Assembly: GCF_964030895.1 (NCBI RefSeq)
Contig: NZ_OZ034986.1
Location: forward strand, 1,054,001 to 1,118,000
From: Spiroplasma endosymbiont of Nebria brevicollis
Lineage (GTDB): Bacteria > Bacillota_I > Bacilli_A > Mycoplasmatales > VBWQ01
Direction: 5' to 3'
Length of the DNA: 64,000 bases
The notes beneath the pieces were generated by a model. That model saw only the letters and a program-made list of their open reading frames with translations. It was not told the DNA's origin and did no database searches. Positions 53,153 through 64,000 of this stretch are shown one piece after another (position 1 is the stretch's first letter; each line of letters opens with the position of its first letter). Position numbers and translations under genes: made by a program.

Positions 53153-53799
53153 TTTTACCTCCAGGTATGTTTAAAAAATAATTGTAATATAACCACATCT
53201 TATTTATAACATATTTTTTGTTTTCTTTTGAAAAAAATTTTAGTTAAAGATTTTCTTTGATATTTAGAAAATGTACCTTATGATAATTTAGTCCGCAACC
53301 CTAAGAGTAAGCGCAACTAAATATATTAAGTTTTTCAATGATTAACAAATTTTTAGTAAATTTAATGATTCACCAGTTTCTAAACTCAGAGTACAGTAAT
53401 AATATCCCATTTTGGAGTGCAGAAATCATTAAAATTAGTATGCAAAAAAATATTGGAAAAATAACATAAATAATATATTATAAATTATAACGATATACCT
53501 ATATCGTTATAATCTTAATGAATATATATAAAAATATGTAATTATTAAAATTATATTAGTGTTATAAATTTTTAAAACGCTAATACAAAAAATAGATTTA
53601 ATGTATAACTATTATTTTAAAAAATGAGAATGGTTATTGAAAATGTTTTATTAAACTTGAAAAAAATTAAAATAATATATGAAAAATATTGTAATTAAGC
53701 GCATATTTGTTATGTGTTTCAGGACTTATTTTTAAAATACAAAAAAATAAAAACGTTATGCAATAAATCTTATAAATAAATTATAAAAGGAGAACTTCT
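53153..53799. promoter_or_regulatory. Intergenic with perfect hairpin (53487-53510)
   Basis: ATAACGATATA and TATATCGTTAT separated by CC, a perfect 11-bp dyad that could be an operator or a terminator without T run. The rest is very AT-rich without ORFs. Confidence 0.4.
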
Positions 53800-54813
53800 A
53801 TGAGATGTTTATTAAATGTTTTTTTAATATTTAATATTTTAAGTAGTACTACTTCAGTAGGAACTACTTTTGTTTGTACGTATGTACATAATACTAAAAA
53901 AGTAATAACTCCAAATCTGTATGTATTAGGAGATAGTTTATCAGATGATGGTTCAATGGCCAATATTCTTACTCATGATTCTTACAAGTTTGATAACGTT
54001 AACTTTCAAACACCTTTTTATCATAATTCTTGTACTGATGGTAATGTTGCTGCACAAGTTGCTGTGGAAAGTTTAGGCACCACTTTAATTCCTGCTTGGG
54101 ATAATAGAAATCATGTAGTTGGCAATAATTATGCTGTAGATGGTGCACAAGCAGGAGAAAACAATACTTTACAATATCGATTTTTTCTAAATCATTATTC
54201 TTTAGCAAACCAAACTGATTATTTATTAAAGCAACATAAACTTAAAAAAACTGATGATATTTTAATAGTTATTGGTGGAGATGATTTAATATATGCTGTA
54301 GAAAAAAAATCTAAATTAGAACAAGATTTGGTTATTAGCAATGCTATTACTAATGAAATCAATTCAATTGAAACTTTAATTAACAATGGAGGGCAAAATT
54401 TTATTATTGCTAATCCCCCAGATATTAGTAAAATTCCAAGATTTTTGAATACTTCACAAGCACAAACAGCTGCAGAAATATCATCTCGTTTTAATTTTTC
54501 ATGAAAAATAGCTATGCATGCCTTAGGTAACATTTATCATAAAACTAATATTTATCCTTATGATTTATATGAAAAATTTAACACTTTGTTAACTAAAGCA
54601 AAAAGTATTGGTAAAAATACTACTCAGGCTTCAATTAAATGAAATACTTTAAACTTATTATTAAATGAACAACCAAAATATATCAATAATATTTCAGCAA
54701 AAACAATTGATAATGACTTTTTCTTTGATGATGTTCATCCTAATAAATGAGCTCATAAACATGTAGGAATGGATTTAGCGCATATATTTAAAGAAATCAA
54801 TTTAAAAGATTAG
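53800..54813 (+). CDS. Secreted GDSL/SGNH hydrolase
   Basis: A 337-aa protein with an N-terminal signal peptide (MRCLLNVFLIFNILSSTTSV). Block I LYVLGDSLSDDGS (nucleophile Ser) near residue 42, block III-like ILIVIGGDDLIYA near 150, and block V FFDDVHPNKWAH (Asp and His) near 313. Such enzymes hydrolyse esters of lipids; in a wall-less parasite it may act on host lipids or phospholipids. Block III has Asp where Asn is usual. AAAGGAG ribosome site. Confidence 0.85.
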
Positions 54814-54957
54814 CGAAATTATAGATTAAAACAGAATAGACTTTGTGCATTTATTAATAAAATAAATATTACATTTTTAATAATTAATTACGCAATTTGT
54901 AAAATATTGCGTATAATTTATATAATGTCAAAATTTAAGAACAATGGAGAATGTATA

Positions 54958-56802
54958 ATGTCTGAACAAAAAAAACTAGCTGCTGACCAAAAAATTATTA
55001 ATATTGCTGTGATTGCTCACGTTGACGTTGGTAAGTCAACATTAGTTGATGTCCTACTAAAACAATCAGGAATCTTTCGCCAAAACCAAGTTGTTGTCGA
55101 ACAAGTTATGGATAGTAATGAACAAGAACGAAGACGTGGAATTACTATTTATGCCAAAAACTGTTCTATTATGCACGGTGATGTTAAAATAAATATTGTT
55201 GATACACCAGGCCATGCTGACTTCTCATCCGAAGTTGAAAGAATTATGAAAACAGTTGACTGTGTAATTTTGCTAGTTGATAGTGTTGAAGGTCCAATGC
55301 CACAAACACGTTTTGTTTTACAAAAAGCCTTAGAGCATAATTTAAATCCCATTTTAATGATTAATAAAATTGATAAAAAAGACCAAAGAATCGATGAAGT
55401 TAAAGATGAAGTTTTAAACTTATTCATGGAACTAAATGCTAACGATACACAATTAGACTTTCCAACACTGTATGGAATTACAAAACAAGGGATTTGTCAG
55501 TACGAATTAGATAAACCAAGTGATAACTTAGAACCATTATTTGAAACAATTATTAAACACGCTAAAGTTTCTACGCTCGTGAAAATTGATAAACCACTAC
55601 AAATGCAAATTAGTTCATTAGACTATGATAGTTTTATTGGTCGTATCGGAATTGGTCGTATTTTCCAAGGTACGATTTCTGAAAACCAAGAAATTGTTGT
55701 TGTTGATGATTATGATTTAAAACGTAAAGCACGCGTTAAATACTTATTTGTTTACCAAGGTTTAAAACGTGTAGCAGTTAAAACTGCTATCGCTGGTGAT
55801 ATTGTATGTGTAGCTGGAATTGAAAATATTACCATTGGTAATACGATTTGTGATAAAGATAACGTTAACCCCATGGATCCCATTACTATTCAAGCACCAA
55901 CGATGTCAATGAACTTCTTAGTCAATAATTCACCATTCTGTGGTACGGAAGGAAAACTAGTTACAAGTAATAAAATCAAAGAACGTTTAACTCGTGAATT
56001 AGAAACTAACGTGGGACTAAAAGTTGAACAACTTGTTGGCAGCAATGCTGATGGTTTCAAAGTCTTTGGTCGTGGTGAATTACATTTATCAGTATTAATT
56101 GAAAACATGCGTCAAGAAGGTTTCGAATTAGGAATTTCGAAACCAGAAGTTGTTTTTAAAAAAGATGGAAAAGGTCACACTACTGAACCAGTTGAAGAAA
56201 CTACTCTAAACCACCCTACTGAATATAGTAGTACTATTATTGATAATCTAAATCGTCGTAAAGGTATTATGACTAATATGGACTCTGATAATGTTCGTGA
56301 TAAAATTGTTTTCCATATTCCAACTAGAGGTTTAATTGGATTTGGTCGTCAATATATTAACATTACCCGTGGCACTGGTGTGATGGTTCGTAGTTTCCTA
56401 GCCTATGAGCCATTAAAAGGTGAAATCGGACATAGTCGTAATGGTGTATTAGTAAGTATGGTTACAGGGACCACTTTACCTTACGCTTTAAATTCTTTAG
56501 AAGAACGTGGAACGCTATTTGTAAAGCCACAAACTAAAGTGTATGAAGGTATGATTATTGGTTTAAGTAGTCGTGATAAAGATTTAGATGTTAACCCATG
56601 TAAAGCAAAACAATTAACTAATACTAGAAGTTCAGGTAATGATGAAGCAGTTCGTTTAACACCACCAATGCTATTTAGTTTAGAAGAAGCTTTAGAATTT
56701 GTTGATAATGATGAACTTGTGGAAGTAACGCCAGAAAACATTCGTATGCGTAAGCGTTTCTTAACCGAAAATGAACGTAAACAAAATAGAAATCGTAAGT
56801 AA
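54958..56802 (+). CDS. typA: GTPase TypA/BipA
   Basis: A 614-aa translational GTPase. G1 AVIAHVDVGKSTLVD near residue 19, G2 RRRGITI, G3 DTPGHADFSSEVER, G4 NKID, then domain II, the EF-G-like domains and a BipA C-terminal domain (LIGFGRQYINITRGTG, KPQTKVYEGMIIG). It binds ribosomes and aids 50S assembly under stress or cold. The G1 HVDVGKS differs from the usual HVDHGKT. The start used has GGAG 8 nt upstream; an ATG 33 nt earlier has none. Confidence 0.95.
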   Translation: MSEQKKLAADQKIINIAVIAHVDVGKSTLVDVLLKQSGIFRQNQVVVEQVMDSNEQERRRGITIYAKNCSIMHGDVKINIVDTPGHADFSSEVERIMKTVDCVILLVDSVEGPMPQTRFVLQKALEHNLNPILMINKIDKKDQRIDEVKDEVLNLFMELNANDTQLDFPTLYGITKQGICQYELDKPSDNLEPLFETIIKHAKVSTLVKIDKPLQMQISSLDYDSFIGRIGIGRIFQGTISENQEIVVVDDYDLKRKARVKYLFVYQGLKRVAVKTAIAGDIVCVAGIENITIGNTICDKDNVNPMDPITIQAPTMSMNFLVNNSPFCGTEGKLVTSNKIKERLTRELETNVGLKVEQLVGSNADGFKVFGRGELHLSVLIENMRQEGFELGISKPEVVFKKDGKGHTTEPVEETTLNHPTEYSSTIIDNLNRRKGIMTNMDSDNVRDKIVFHIPTRGLIGFGRQYINITRGTGVMVRSFLAYEPLKGEIGHSRNGVLVSMVTGTTLPYALNSLEERGTLFVKPQTKVYEGMIIGLSSRDKDLDVNPCKAKQLTNTRSSGNDEAVRLTPPMLFSLEEALEFVDNDELVEVTPENIRMRKRFLTENERKQNRNRK

Positions 56803-56822
56803 GTTATTACTTACGATTTTTT
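56789..56822 (+). terminator. typA terminator
   Basis: AAATCGTAAGTAA / TTACTTACGATTT, 4-nt loop, then T run; overlaps the stop codon. Confidence 0.85.
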
Positions 56823-57242
56823 AATCTGCCTGATTATTTTTATCATACAAAAATAAAGAAAAATGATTATTAATAAGGAAATTAAATAACAATTATCTCG
56901 GATAGTTATTTACTTTTTAAAGAATATAGTGTATTATTAATACGTTGTTGATTAATTCACAATTTTCTTTTAAGATATGATTGATAAAAATTTATCAAAG
57001 AGTTGTTAATGATGTCAAAGAAACAAGCAATCGAAATGAAATTACTTGACAACTTTTAATTTTAGAAAAAATTAGATGAATTAATACTTTTAAATATAAG
57101 TATATAAAATAATAATTAATTTAAAACCTAATATTTTTTAGAGTAACCCCTTTTTATTTTTACGAGGTTATTTTTCAAATTATATTTATCACTGTCTTTT
57201 CTAAATTTATTCAAAATTTACTTTTTAAGGAGAAAAAAATAT
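56823..57242 (+). other. AT-rich leader region of the helicase gene
   Basis: No ORF. A short hairpin rich in AGAGTAACCCC lies near 57140-57170. The length suggests a long 5' leader, which is common for cold-induced helicases, but no known riboswitch is seen. Confidence 0.3.
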
Positions 57243-58505
57243 ATGAGTTTTACAGAACTAAACTTAAAACAAGAACTAACAGCAGCCATTGCTAAATGAG
57301 GATATACAACTCCAACTGCAATTCAAAAGAAAACAATTCCTGTTTCTTTACAAAATAAAGATATCATTGGAAAAAGTCACACTGGAACTGGAAAAACTGC
57401 TGCTTTTGTTTTACCAATCTTACATAATTTAGATATTAAATTATACCGTAACCAAGCAATCATTGTTTGTCCAACAAGAGAACTTGCAATTCAAGTTGCT
57501 AAACAAGTAAAGAAATATGCCTACTTTTTAGATGGTGTAAATGTCGCTTTACTATGTGGAGGAGCTAACATCAGAAATCAATTATATGATTTAAGAACAA
57601 GTAATATTGTTGTGGGAACACCAGGCCGTATTACTGACCATATTAACCGTGGAAGTCTACGTTTAAACACTATCAAAACCATTGTTTTAGATGAAGCTGA
57701 CGAAATGTTAAAAATGGGATTCAAAAAAGATATTGATTTTTTATTTGAAAACTCACCAACTGATATTCAAACTGTGCTTTTCTCAGCTACTATGTCAAAA
57801 CCAGTTTTAAAAATTGCTGATGACTACCAAAATAATCCAGTAAGTATCAGTGTTGAAGATGAAACATCAAAACTACAACAAGAAAACATTAGCCAATTCT
57901 ACTTTGACTGTCGTAATACAAATAAAGAAACCGCTTTAGTTGCTTTATACCAAAATATAAAACCAGAGTTAAGCATTGTCTTTTCAAATACTAAAGCATT
58001 CACTACAAGAATCGCTAAAGTACTTTCTGATAATGGTATCCAATCTGCAGTTATTAATGGTGATAAGAGTCAAAGAGAACGTTTGGATGCAATGCGTCAA
58101 TTCAAGAATGGAACTGTTAAAGTCTTAATTGCTACTGACGTTGTTGCTCGTGGAATTGATGTTAACGGAATTGATTACATATTTAACTATGATATCCCTC
58201 GTGAACATGAATATTATACACACCGTATTGGACGTACTGCCCGTGCTGGAGCTAAAGGAACTGCTATTACATTAGTGAGCAACAGAGCTCAATACAATGA
58301 ACTTCAAGATATTCAATACTACCAAAAACATGATATTAAATTATTTGATAGTGTTGATTGAGAATTACCAAAAAACATTGTTTTAGCACCTGCTACTACG
58401 CAAAGACCAAGTTTCTTATCACGTGATAGAGGAGACAGAGGAAGAAATGATTTCTCACGTAATAACAATGGTAACTCTAATTGAAGAAAAAAAGATCGTT
58501 ACTAA
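57243..58505 (+). CDS. DEAD-box RNA helicase
   Basis: A 420-aa helicase, CshA/DeaD type. Q motif (PTAIQKKTIP), motif I SHTGTGKT, Ia PTRELA, GG, TPGR, II DEAD, III SAT, IV-V (IATDVVARGIDV) and VI HRIGRTARAG. The C-terminal tail (RDRGDRGRNDFSRNNNGNSN) is a short RG-rich RNA-binding extension. Likely in mRNA decay and ribosome assembly. Ribosome site AAGGAG. Confidence 0.95.
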
Positions 58506-58639
58506 GTCTTTTAATTAAAAGTGTGTTATACTATGAATATAGTAAACTAAACTAAATTACATAACCATTAGGTTCTACTTATTATTTATTAATAGGCAGA
58601 GCCTAGTTTTATTTAAATATTAAGGAGCAGTGAAACAAG

Positions 58640-59023
58640 ATGGCAGCAGAAGCACAACAACAACAAATGAGTCAAGAAAAACTTAAAGAATTGACTGAAC
58701 CGAAAAAAGAAAAATCAAAAAAACATTCTCCATCAAATTCAAAACAATCAAATTGAATTATCAAATTTTTTTTAAAAATTTGATATCTTTGTTGTGGAGA
58801 GGCTTTATTTAGTATTGTAAAATATTTATTTTCATCAAGGAAAAAAACAATTGCAGAAAAACCCGTTTCCTTTAACATTACTACAGAACAACAAAATCCA
58901 GCAAACACTACAAGTCCAGAATCTAACGTAGAAACAACAGATCTTACTCAAGTAAGTAATGAAGCCGAACAACAACATAATAGTGAAATACCATTACCAC
59001 CAATAGTGACACCAACACTTTAA
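58640..59023 (+). CDS. Small membrane protein of unknown function
   Basis: A 127-aa protein with Gln/Lys-rich start, a central hydrophobic segment (NWIIKFFLKIWYLCCGEALFS) and a Thr/Pro/Glu-rich tail. Layout resembles the cargo-type proteins of the phage regions, but the context is chromosomal. AAGGAG 12 nt before the ATG. Confidence 0.5.
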
Positions 59024-59026
59024 TTA

Positions 59027-59740
59027 CTATTTAAAATACTTATTAGTACGCTCTAAATCCTTAATATTATCAATATCCCAATGACTGTTAAAATCTAACA
59101 CATAAGGTTTTAATTCAATATGATGTTTAATACTATTATTAATTAAATACTTACCAACCATTATCGTTTTTAACATTAAAACTTGTTCAGAACTATTTAA
59201 ATCTTGACCAAGTTTTTTTGCTCATAATTTATTAACATATGATCATTCACCTGCTAAAAAACTATTAGTATCATTAGACTTAATAATATCAACAATATTA
59301 CCATCATCACTTAATTCATAAGTTCAATCATCTTTTCTATCATTACTATCACGAGTAACGCCAACCATCACATTAGTAGCAAATTCATAATTAAAATGAT
59401 TAGTCGTACTAACCATATCACCAGAAATAATAAAAATATCGCTATTGCCATCAAAATACTTTGCTACTAATTTCAAAGCATAGCCACTATCATAATCTGA
59501 ATAATGATTATTATGAACTAAAGTTAAGTTTGAATATTTAACAGTTAGATAATTAAAGTCACTTGCTAAGTAGCCAGTAATTATAATAATTTTTGTCAAC
59601 TCTGGTACTTGCAATAAATTATTAATCGTATGCTCAATTAATGGTACACCATTAAATTTAATCAATGATTTATGAATCTCATGGGTTAATGGGTGTAATC
59701 TTGTACCACTTCCCGCAGCAAAAATAATAGCAACTTTCAT
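59027..59740 (-). CDS. Nucleotidyltransferase (LicC-like)
   Basis: A 237-aa protein with N-terminal VAIIFAAGSGTRLHPLT nucleotide-binding loop, ISGDM metal motif near residue 108 and the fold of choline-phosphate cytidylyl- or sugar-1-phosphate nucleotidyltransferases. C-terminus ends HWDIDNIKDLERTNKYF, common in LicC-type enzymes. Probably activates a head group for membrane lipids. Start ATG with AAAGGAG; the ribosome site overlaps the end of leuS. Confidence 0.8.
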
Positions 59741-59753
59741 CAAAATACTCCTT

Positions 59754-62192
59754 TTATTTTATAACAAAATTAATAATTTTATTCATAACAAAAATGGTTT
59801 TAATTATAGTTTTGTCGTTTAATCATGGTTTAATTTTCTCATTATTAGTAACAATTTTTACAACATCTACTTGTGATAAATCAGCTGCTAATTGACAAGT
59901 ATGTTTAGTTTTACCATTAATTTGAATAGCAATAGTAACTGTTTTAGCAATTAAAAACTTTTCATTATATGTAGGAAACTTACTATGATTAATGCTTGCT
60001 TTATTACCTGTAAGTTCTCATAATTCTTCGCTTAAATGTGGAGCAAATGGATTTAATAATTTTAAGAAATTAAATAGATATTCTTGATAAATACTACTTG
60101 CTTTGTAACAAGCATTAATAAAAATCATTAATTGGGCAATAGCGGTATTAAAACTTAAATCATTAATATCACAAGTCACCTTTTTCACAGTTTGATGATA
60201 AATAGTATCTAATGTCATATCATTAGTCAGACTAATTTTACTTTGATATTCACTGTCAGTGAATAAACGATAAACACGGGTTAAAAACTTATGACTACCA
60301 ACAAGACCACTAGCTAATCATGGTAATGATGCTGTTAAAGAACCCATAAACATTTCATAAAGACGTAATGTATCAGCACCATATTCATTAATAATATCAT
60401 CTGGATTAACGACATTACCCCGTGACTTAGACATTTTTTCATTGTTTTCACCAAGAATCATACCTTGATTTACTAACTTTAAAAACGGTTCTGAAGTCGG
60501 TACTAATCCTAAATCATATAATACTAAATGTCAAAAGCGAGCATACATTAAATGTAAAACAGCATGCTCTTGGCCACCAATATATAAATCAACTGGTAAT
60601 CAATGTTTAAATCTGTTCTTAGCAACATTACTATCAAAATCAGCGTAAGTACCATCATCATTTTTCATTATATAAGCTAAATAATATCAGCAACTACCTG
60701 CTCATTGAGGCATCGTGTTAACTTCTCTCGTGCCTGTAACACCATCAACTCTTGTCACATGTAATCATGATTTAATTGCCTTACTTAACGGAGCATTACC
60801 GTCACTTGATGGCTTAATATTGGACATTTTTGGTAATAATACTGGTAACTCTTGTTCTGAAACAGTACTAATAGTCCCATCTGCTCAGTGAATAATAGGA
60901 AATGGTTCACCTCAATAACGTTGACGAGAAAATAATCAATCACGTAGTTTATAAGCAGTATGGACTTTACCTTGTTTTAATTTTATTAATTTATCCACAA
61001 TTAATTTAGTAGCTTCCGTGCCATTTTTACCATTAATAAAATCAGAATTAATATATTCACTAGTACCCATAAAAGGATGGGTTGTATCATTAGTTTTCAT
61101 AATAAATGTAATAGGTAATTTTTTAGTTTGCGCAAATAAAGAATCACGAGCATCATGAGCAGGAACCCCCATAATGGCACCAGAGCCATAGTGGTTTAAA
61201 ACGTAATCTCCTACCCATACTGGGATTTTAATTTTTGTTAAGGGGTGAATAACATAACTACCCGTAAAGACGCCTGTTTTTGAAGTATCTTCACTCTGAC
61301 GCATTAAATCAGTTTTACTTTGGGCATTTCGACAATACTTAGTAACTTCGTTACTGTATTCACTTGTAGTTAAATTATGAACTAATGGATGCTCAGGAGC
61401 AATTACTAAAAATGAAACACCAAAAATAGTGTCAACACGTGATGTAAACACCGTAATTTTATCTTTAGTATTTTCTATTTGAAAATCAACTAGGGTTCCA
61501 ACGCTTTTGCCAATTCAATTCTTTTGTAGTTCTTTGACACTATGTGGTCAATCAAGGTTGTCTAAACCTTGTAATAATTGCTCAGCATATTTAGTAATTT
61601 TAAAAACTCATTGTCGCATGGGTTTTTTAATAACAGGAAAATTACCGCGTTCTGAAACCATTTTACCATCAACATTTAATATTTCTTCATTAGCTAATAC
61701 TGTTCCTAATTCTGGACAGAAGTTAACTTCTACATCTTTTAATTGGGCAAGACCCTTTTCATAAAGTTTAATAAAAATTCATTGTGTTCAACGGTAATAT
61801 TGGGGGTCAGTTGTATTTACTTCTTTATTATAATCAAAACTTAAACCAATACTTTGTAATTGTTTACGGAAATTATTAATATTTTGTAAAGTAAAAGTTT
61901 TGGGATCATTACCAGTGTTTAAAGCATATTGTTCAGCAGGTAGTCCAAAAGCATCTCATCCAATGGGATGTAATACATTGTAACCATTCATCATTTTAAC
62001 TCGTGCTACCACATCAGTGGCACAATATCCTTTGGGGTGGCCAACATGTAACCCAGAACCAGAAGGATAAGGAAACATATCAAGTAGATAGGCTTTTGGT
62101 TTACTAGTATCATCAAGATATGTTTTGAAAGTTTGATTTTGTAACCAATATTTTTGTCATTTTTTTTCTATTTTTTGATGATTATAATCCAT
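59754..62192 (-). CDS. leuS: Leucyl-tRNA synthetase
   Basis: An 812-aa class I synthetase: HIGH-type [16 protein letters not shown] near residue 42, editing domain ([19 protein letters not shown]), KMSKS loop [10 protein letters not shown] near 590, anticodon-binding domain and C-terminal domain. Standard bacterial length. Charges tRNA-Leu. Downstream nucleotidyltransferase lies 14 nt away. Confidence 0.97.
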
Positions 62193-62598
62193 GGTGCTAC
62201 TCCTTTAAATTGATAGTGTCAAAACATCATATTAACCATAATACCATAATGAATTAATAAGATGCAATTTTTTTATTGTAAAGGAATAAATATAACAGAT
62301 TTAAAGAAACGAAAGTAAACTTATCTAACCAATGCCAACATTAGTTTTATCCAAAGATTAACACCATTATATAACACCAATAAATCAAAAGCAATATAAA
62401 TAGTAAGAAAGAATAGAATAATTAAGTATAGTTATTTTTGTTAGTCACACAGTTTATTGGATATTCCCAATAAAGAACTTAAATCAATTTTTGACCATCA
62501 AAAAAATACAGGAAAAAATGAAAAAGAAAAGTAAAATTGCTTAATTAAGCAAATTTAAAATATATAAATAATTTGAAATTATAATTTAGTTTTAGTAA
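62193..62598. other. Intergenic, no feature seen
   Basis: AT-rich sequence with scattered stops in all frames; leuS promoter is presumably here. No clear hairpin. Confidence 0.3.
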
Positions 62599-63186
62599 TT
62601 AATTTTCTATTGGTTGTTCTGGTTTAATATCCACATTTAAATCATAACCTTTACTATCTAAAGTTAAAGGTATAGCATAGTATAAACCATCATCTGTAGC
62701 ATACATTAAATTATTTTCATCTGGTTTATTAAGACCTATCTTTCTCAAAACTTGATAAAAATTAAATTCATCTCAATCCATGTTATCTGTTATTATATCT
62801 CCAGAAAAAGTAGAATTTATATTTAATTTTACTTTTAACATATAATTATTTTCATAATTAACTGAATATAAATCATAATCTACAGAAGTTTCTTTGTGAG
62901 GTGATACATTTATTTTTTGAGAAGGAGCCTTAACAGTTTCACTATTAGAAGTTGTTTGAGTTGTACTATTACTAAAATTAAAATTTCATCTACTTTTATA
63001 TTTATTTTTTGATTGTCCATACCACTATTATAATTATAATAAACTGATAATATGTGATCAATAAATCTATCCATTGATCAACTTTTTAAATTTTGATAAA
63101 TTTGTATTTATCATTTCTTGAGTAAATGCTGGTGCTGTTGAACTTGCCAATATTAAAATTGCAAGTGAATTTAATAATTTTTTCAT
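62599..63186 (-). pseudogene. Secreted protein gene with frameshifts
   Basis: Signal peptide MKKLLNSLAILILASSTAPA without lipobox Cys, then about three frame pieces: ...LKSWSMDRFIDHILSVYYNYN and, in a third frame, the longest C-terminal part (NFNFSNSTTQTTSNSETVK to PEQPIEN). Family not recognised; secreted surface protein by layout. Confidence 0.55.
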
Positions 63187-63359
63187 TTGATTTAAGTTCT
63201 TTATGTACTTCATAAACTTGAAAGGAATTTTAAATTAATATATTATTTTTTTCTTTATAAAAGATAATTAATATAAATCCAAAATTAGGAAATATTTTTC
63301 TGTTCATATTAATTATAGAACTATTTTTTTAAAAAGCAAAAAATTTTTATTTTTCAATC

Positions 63360-63962
63360 CTAAACTAATTTATATATGTCAGAATAACAAATATCATTAG
63401 CACAAAAATAAATATTATTTCTATTAAATGTTACACTTGAAATTTTTTTATTTGTTTCCAATTCTACTATTTTTTTAGCAATTGGAATTTGTTTTGCTAT
63501 TTGATTTTTACTTAGTGTATATATATTATTACTTTGATAATTAGTAAAATAAGCATTATTTTCTTGATCAAAAACTATAAAACTAATTTCATTTAATCTA
63601 TCAATTCTTTTAATTATGTTTTCACCTAGATTAAAAATATAAGTATAAAATGTTGTTCCAACAAAAATATTATTTTCACTATCTAACATAATTATATTTA
63701 CTAATCCATATGGTATAGTTCCAATTTTTTCTGAACACTTTTCATTATGTTTTATAATATAAATGTGTTCATTTATATCATTATTTCTACTAGCATAATA
63801 TATGTTATCATTCTTATCAATTGCTATTTTTGATACTTCATGAGCATCAAAATCAGTTTTATGTGGTATCGTATTACCATTTTCCAAAACATAAATTTGA
63901 TTACCATTATTTTGATCAGAACTTAAAAAATAAATATCATTATTAGAATTATTAAAAAACAA
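63360..63962 (-). CDS. Beta-propeller-like repeat protein, 5' end replaced
   Basis: About 200 codons of repeats of the type DNIYYASRNN...HIYIIKHN, NNIFVGTTFYTYIFN, NNAYFTNYQSNNIYTLS, NNIYFCAND, spaced about 45 residues: blades of an NHL/SBBP-like propeller. The frame has no ATG with ribosome site; upstream sequence reads a ParA-type P-loop in another frame. Such proteins are known from spiroplasma plasmids. Probably a truncated plasmid-derived gene. Confidence 0.5.
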   Translation of the reverse strand: MFFNNSNNDIYFLSSDQNNGNQIYVLENGNTIPHKTDFDAHEVSKIAIDKNDNIYYASRNNDINEHIYIIKHNEKCSEKIGTIPYGLVNIIMLDSENNIFVGTTFYTYIFNLGENIIKRIDRLNEISFIVFDQENNAYFTNYQSNNIYTLSKNQIAKQIPIAKKIVELETNKKISSVTFNRNNIYFCANDICYSDIYKLV

Positions 63963-64000
63963 GAAAGATTAAAAGCAAAGTTAGTTTTTCCTACTCCACC
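63963..64000 (-). pseudogene. ParA/Soj-type P-loop fragment at window edge
   Basis: Encodes GGVGKTNFAFNLSCF, the deviant Walker A motif of ParA partition ATPases, then loses the frame into the propeller gene. The rest lies outside the window. Confidence 0.5.

Noticed and set aside
52815..53174. 119-codon plus-strand frame opposite the HPr-like gene
   Set aside because: Antisense to a gene with clear HPr motifs; no ribosome site.
55149..56741. Minus-strand open frames within typA
   Set aside because: Shadows of a strongly conserved plus-strand gene.

Overview
The window looks like a chromosome segment of a Spiroplasma, probably of the citri/kunkelii/poulsonii group. Nearly every housekeeping gene reads through only if TGA codes for Trp, base composition is very AT-rich, genes have clear GGAG-type ribosome sites, two ssDNA plectrovirus (SpV1-like) prophages are present, and many genes carry frameshifts or IS insertions. 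I found no complete tRNA or rRNA gene and no CRISPR array.

Region 1 (1-14.9 kb) is a compact tailed-phage prophage. On the minus strand it reads: a small-terminase-like protein, scaffold, major capsid protein, a 90-aa protein, a 280-aa membrane protein, a 305-aa protein, two small membrane proteins, a fibre-like protein, large terminase, portal and a 976-aa putative tail protein. All frames are open when TGA is Trp. A DDE transposase-like gene (UPF0236/ISLre2/Mbov_0401 type) is divergently transcribed at its head, and a Panacea-domain gene lies at the left edge.

Region 2 (15-18.7 kb) holds ppa, an ECF-transporter S component and wreckage: a truncated IS3-type element and truncated ICE/plasmid-type genes. 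A strong promoter near 14,950 precedes a structured stretch that may be a small RNA.

Region 3 (18.7-34.6 kb) is two tandem plectrovirus prophages, A and B, both reading leftward. Each runs from an HUH Rep through a putative ssDNA-binding protein, a Cys-rich protein, a large membrane protein and small membrane/coat proteins to an adsorption-like protein, a Zot-like ATPase and a variable cargo gene. Both are decayed. Copy A carries a patch of host pyrG in its ATPase gene; copy B carries a permuted piece of host tsaC in its adsorption gene. In both, the terminator hairpin after rep has a loop complementary to the Shine-Dalgarno region of rep and of the next gene; the sequence differs between A and B but complementarity is kept.

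Region 4 (34.9-49 kb) is chromosomal: a second ECF S component, a broken membrane protein with a 37-bp inverted duplication, asnS, a frameshifted Nudix gene, pnuC, tsaE, an intact IS1595-like element with an 8-bp target duplication, two phage-cargo-like genes (one with a PPAY motif), a rhomboid-like protein, rluD-type synthase, lspA and ileS.

Region 5 (49-64 kb) has an IS256-type remnant, a group II intron domain V, a frameshifted permease, greA, an enlarged HPr-like protein, a secreted GDSL hydrolase, typA, a DEAD-box helicase, a small membrane protein, a nucleotidyltransferase, leuS, a decayed secreted-protein gene and, at the edge, a beta-propeller-like protein joined to a ParA-type P-loop fragment. 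The core genes cover translation, RNA metabolism and nucleotide/vitamin uptake; the rest is mobile DNA in different stages of decay.
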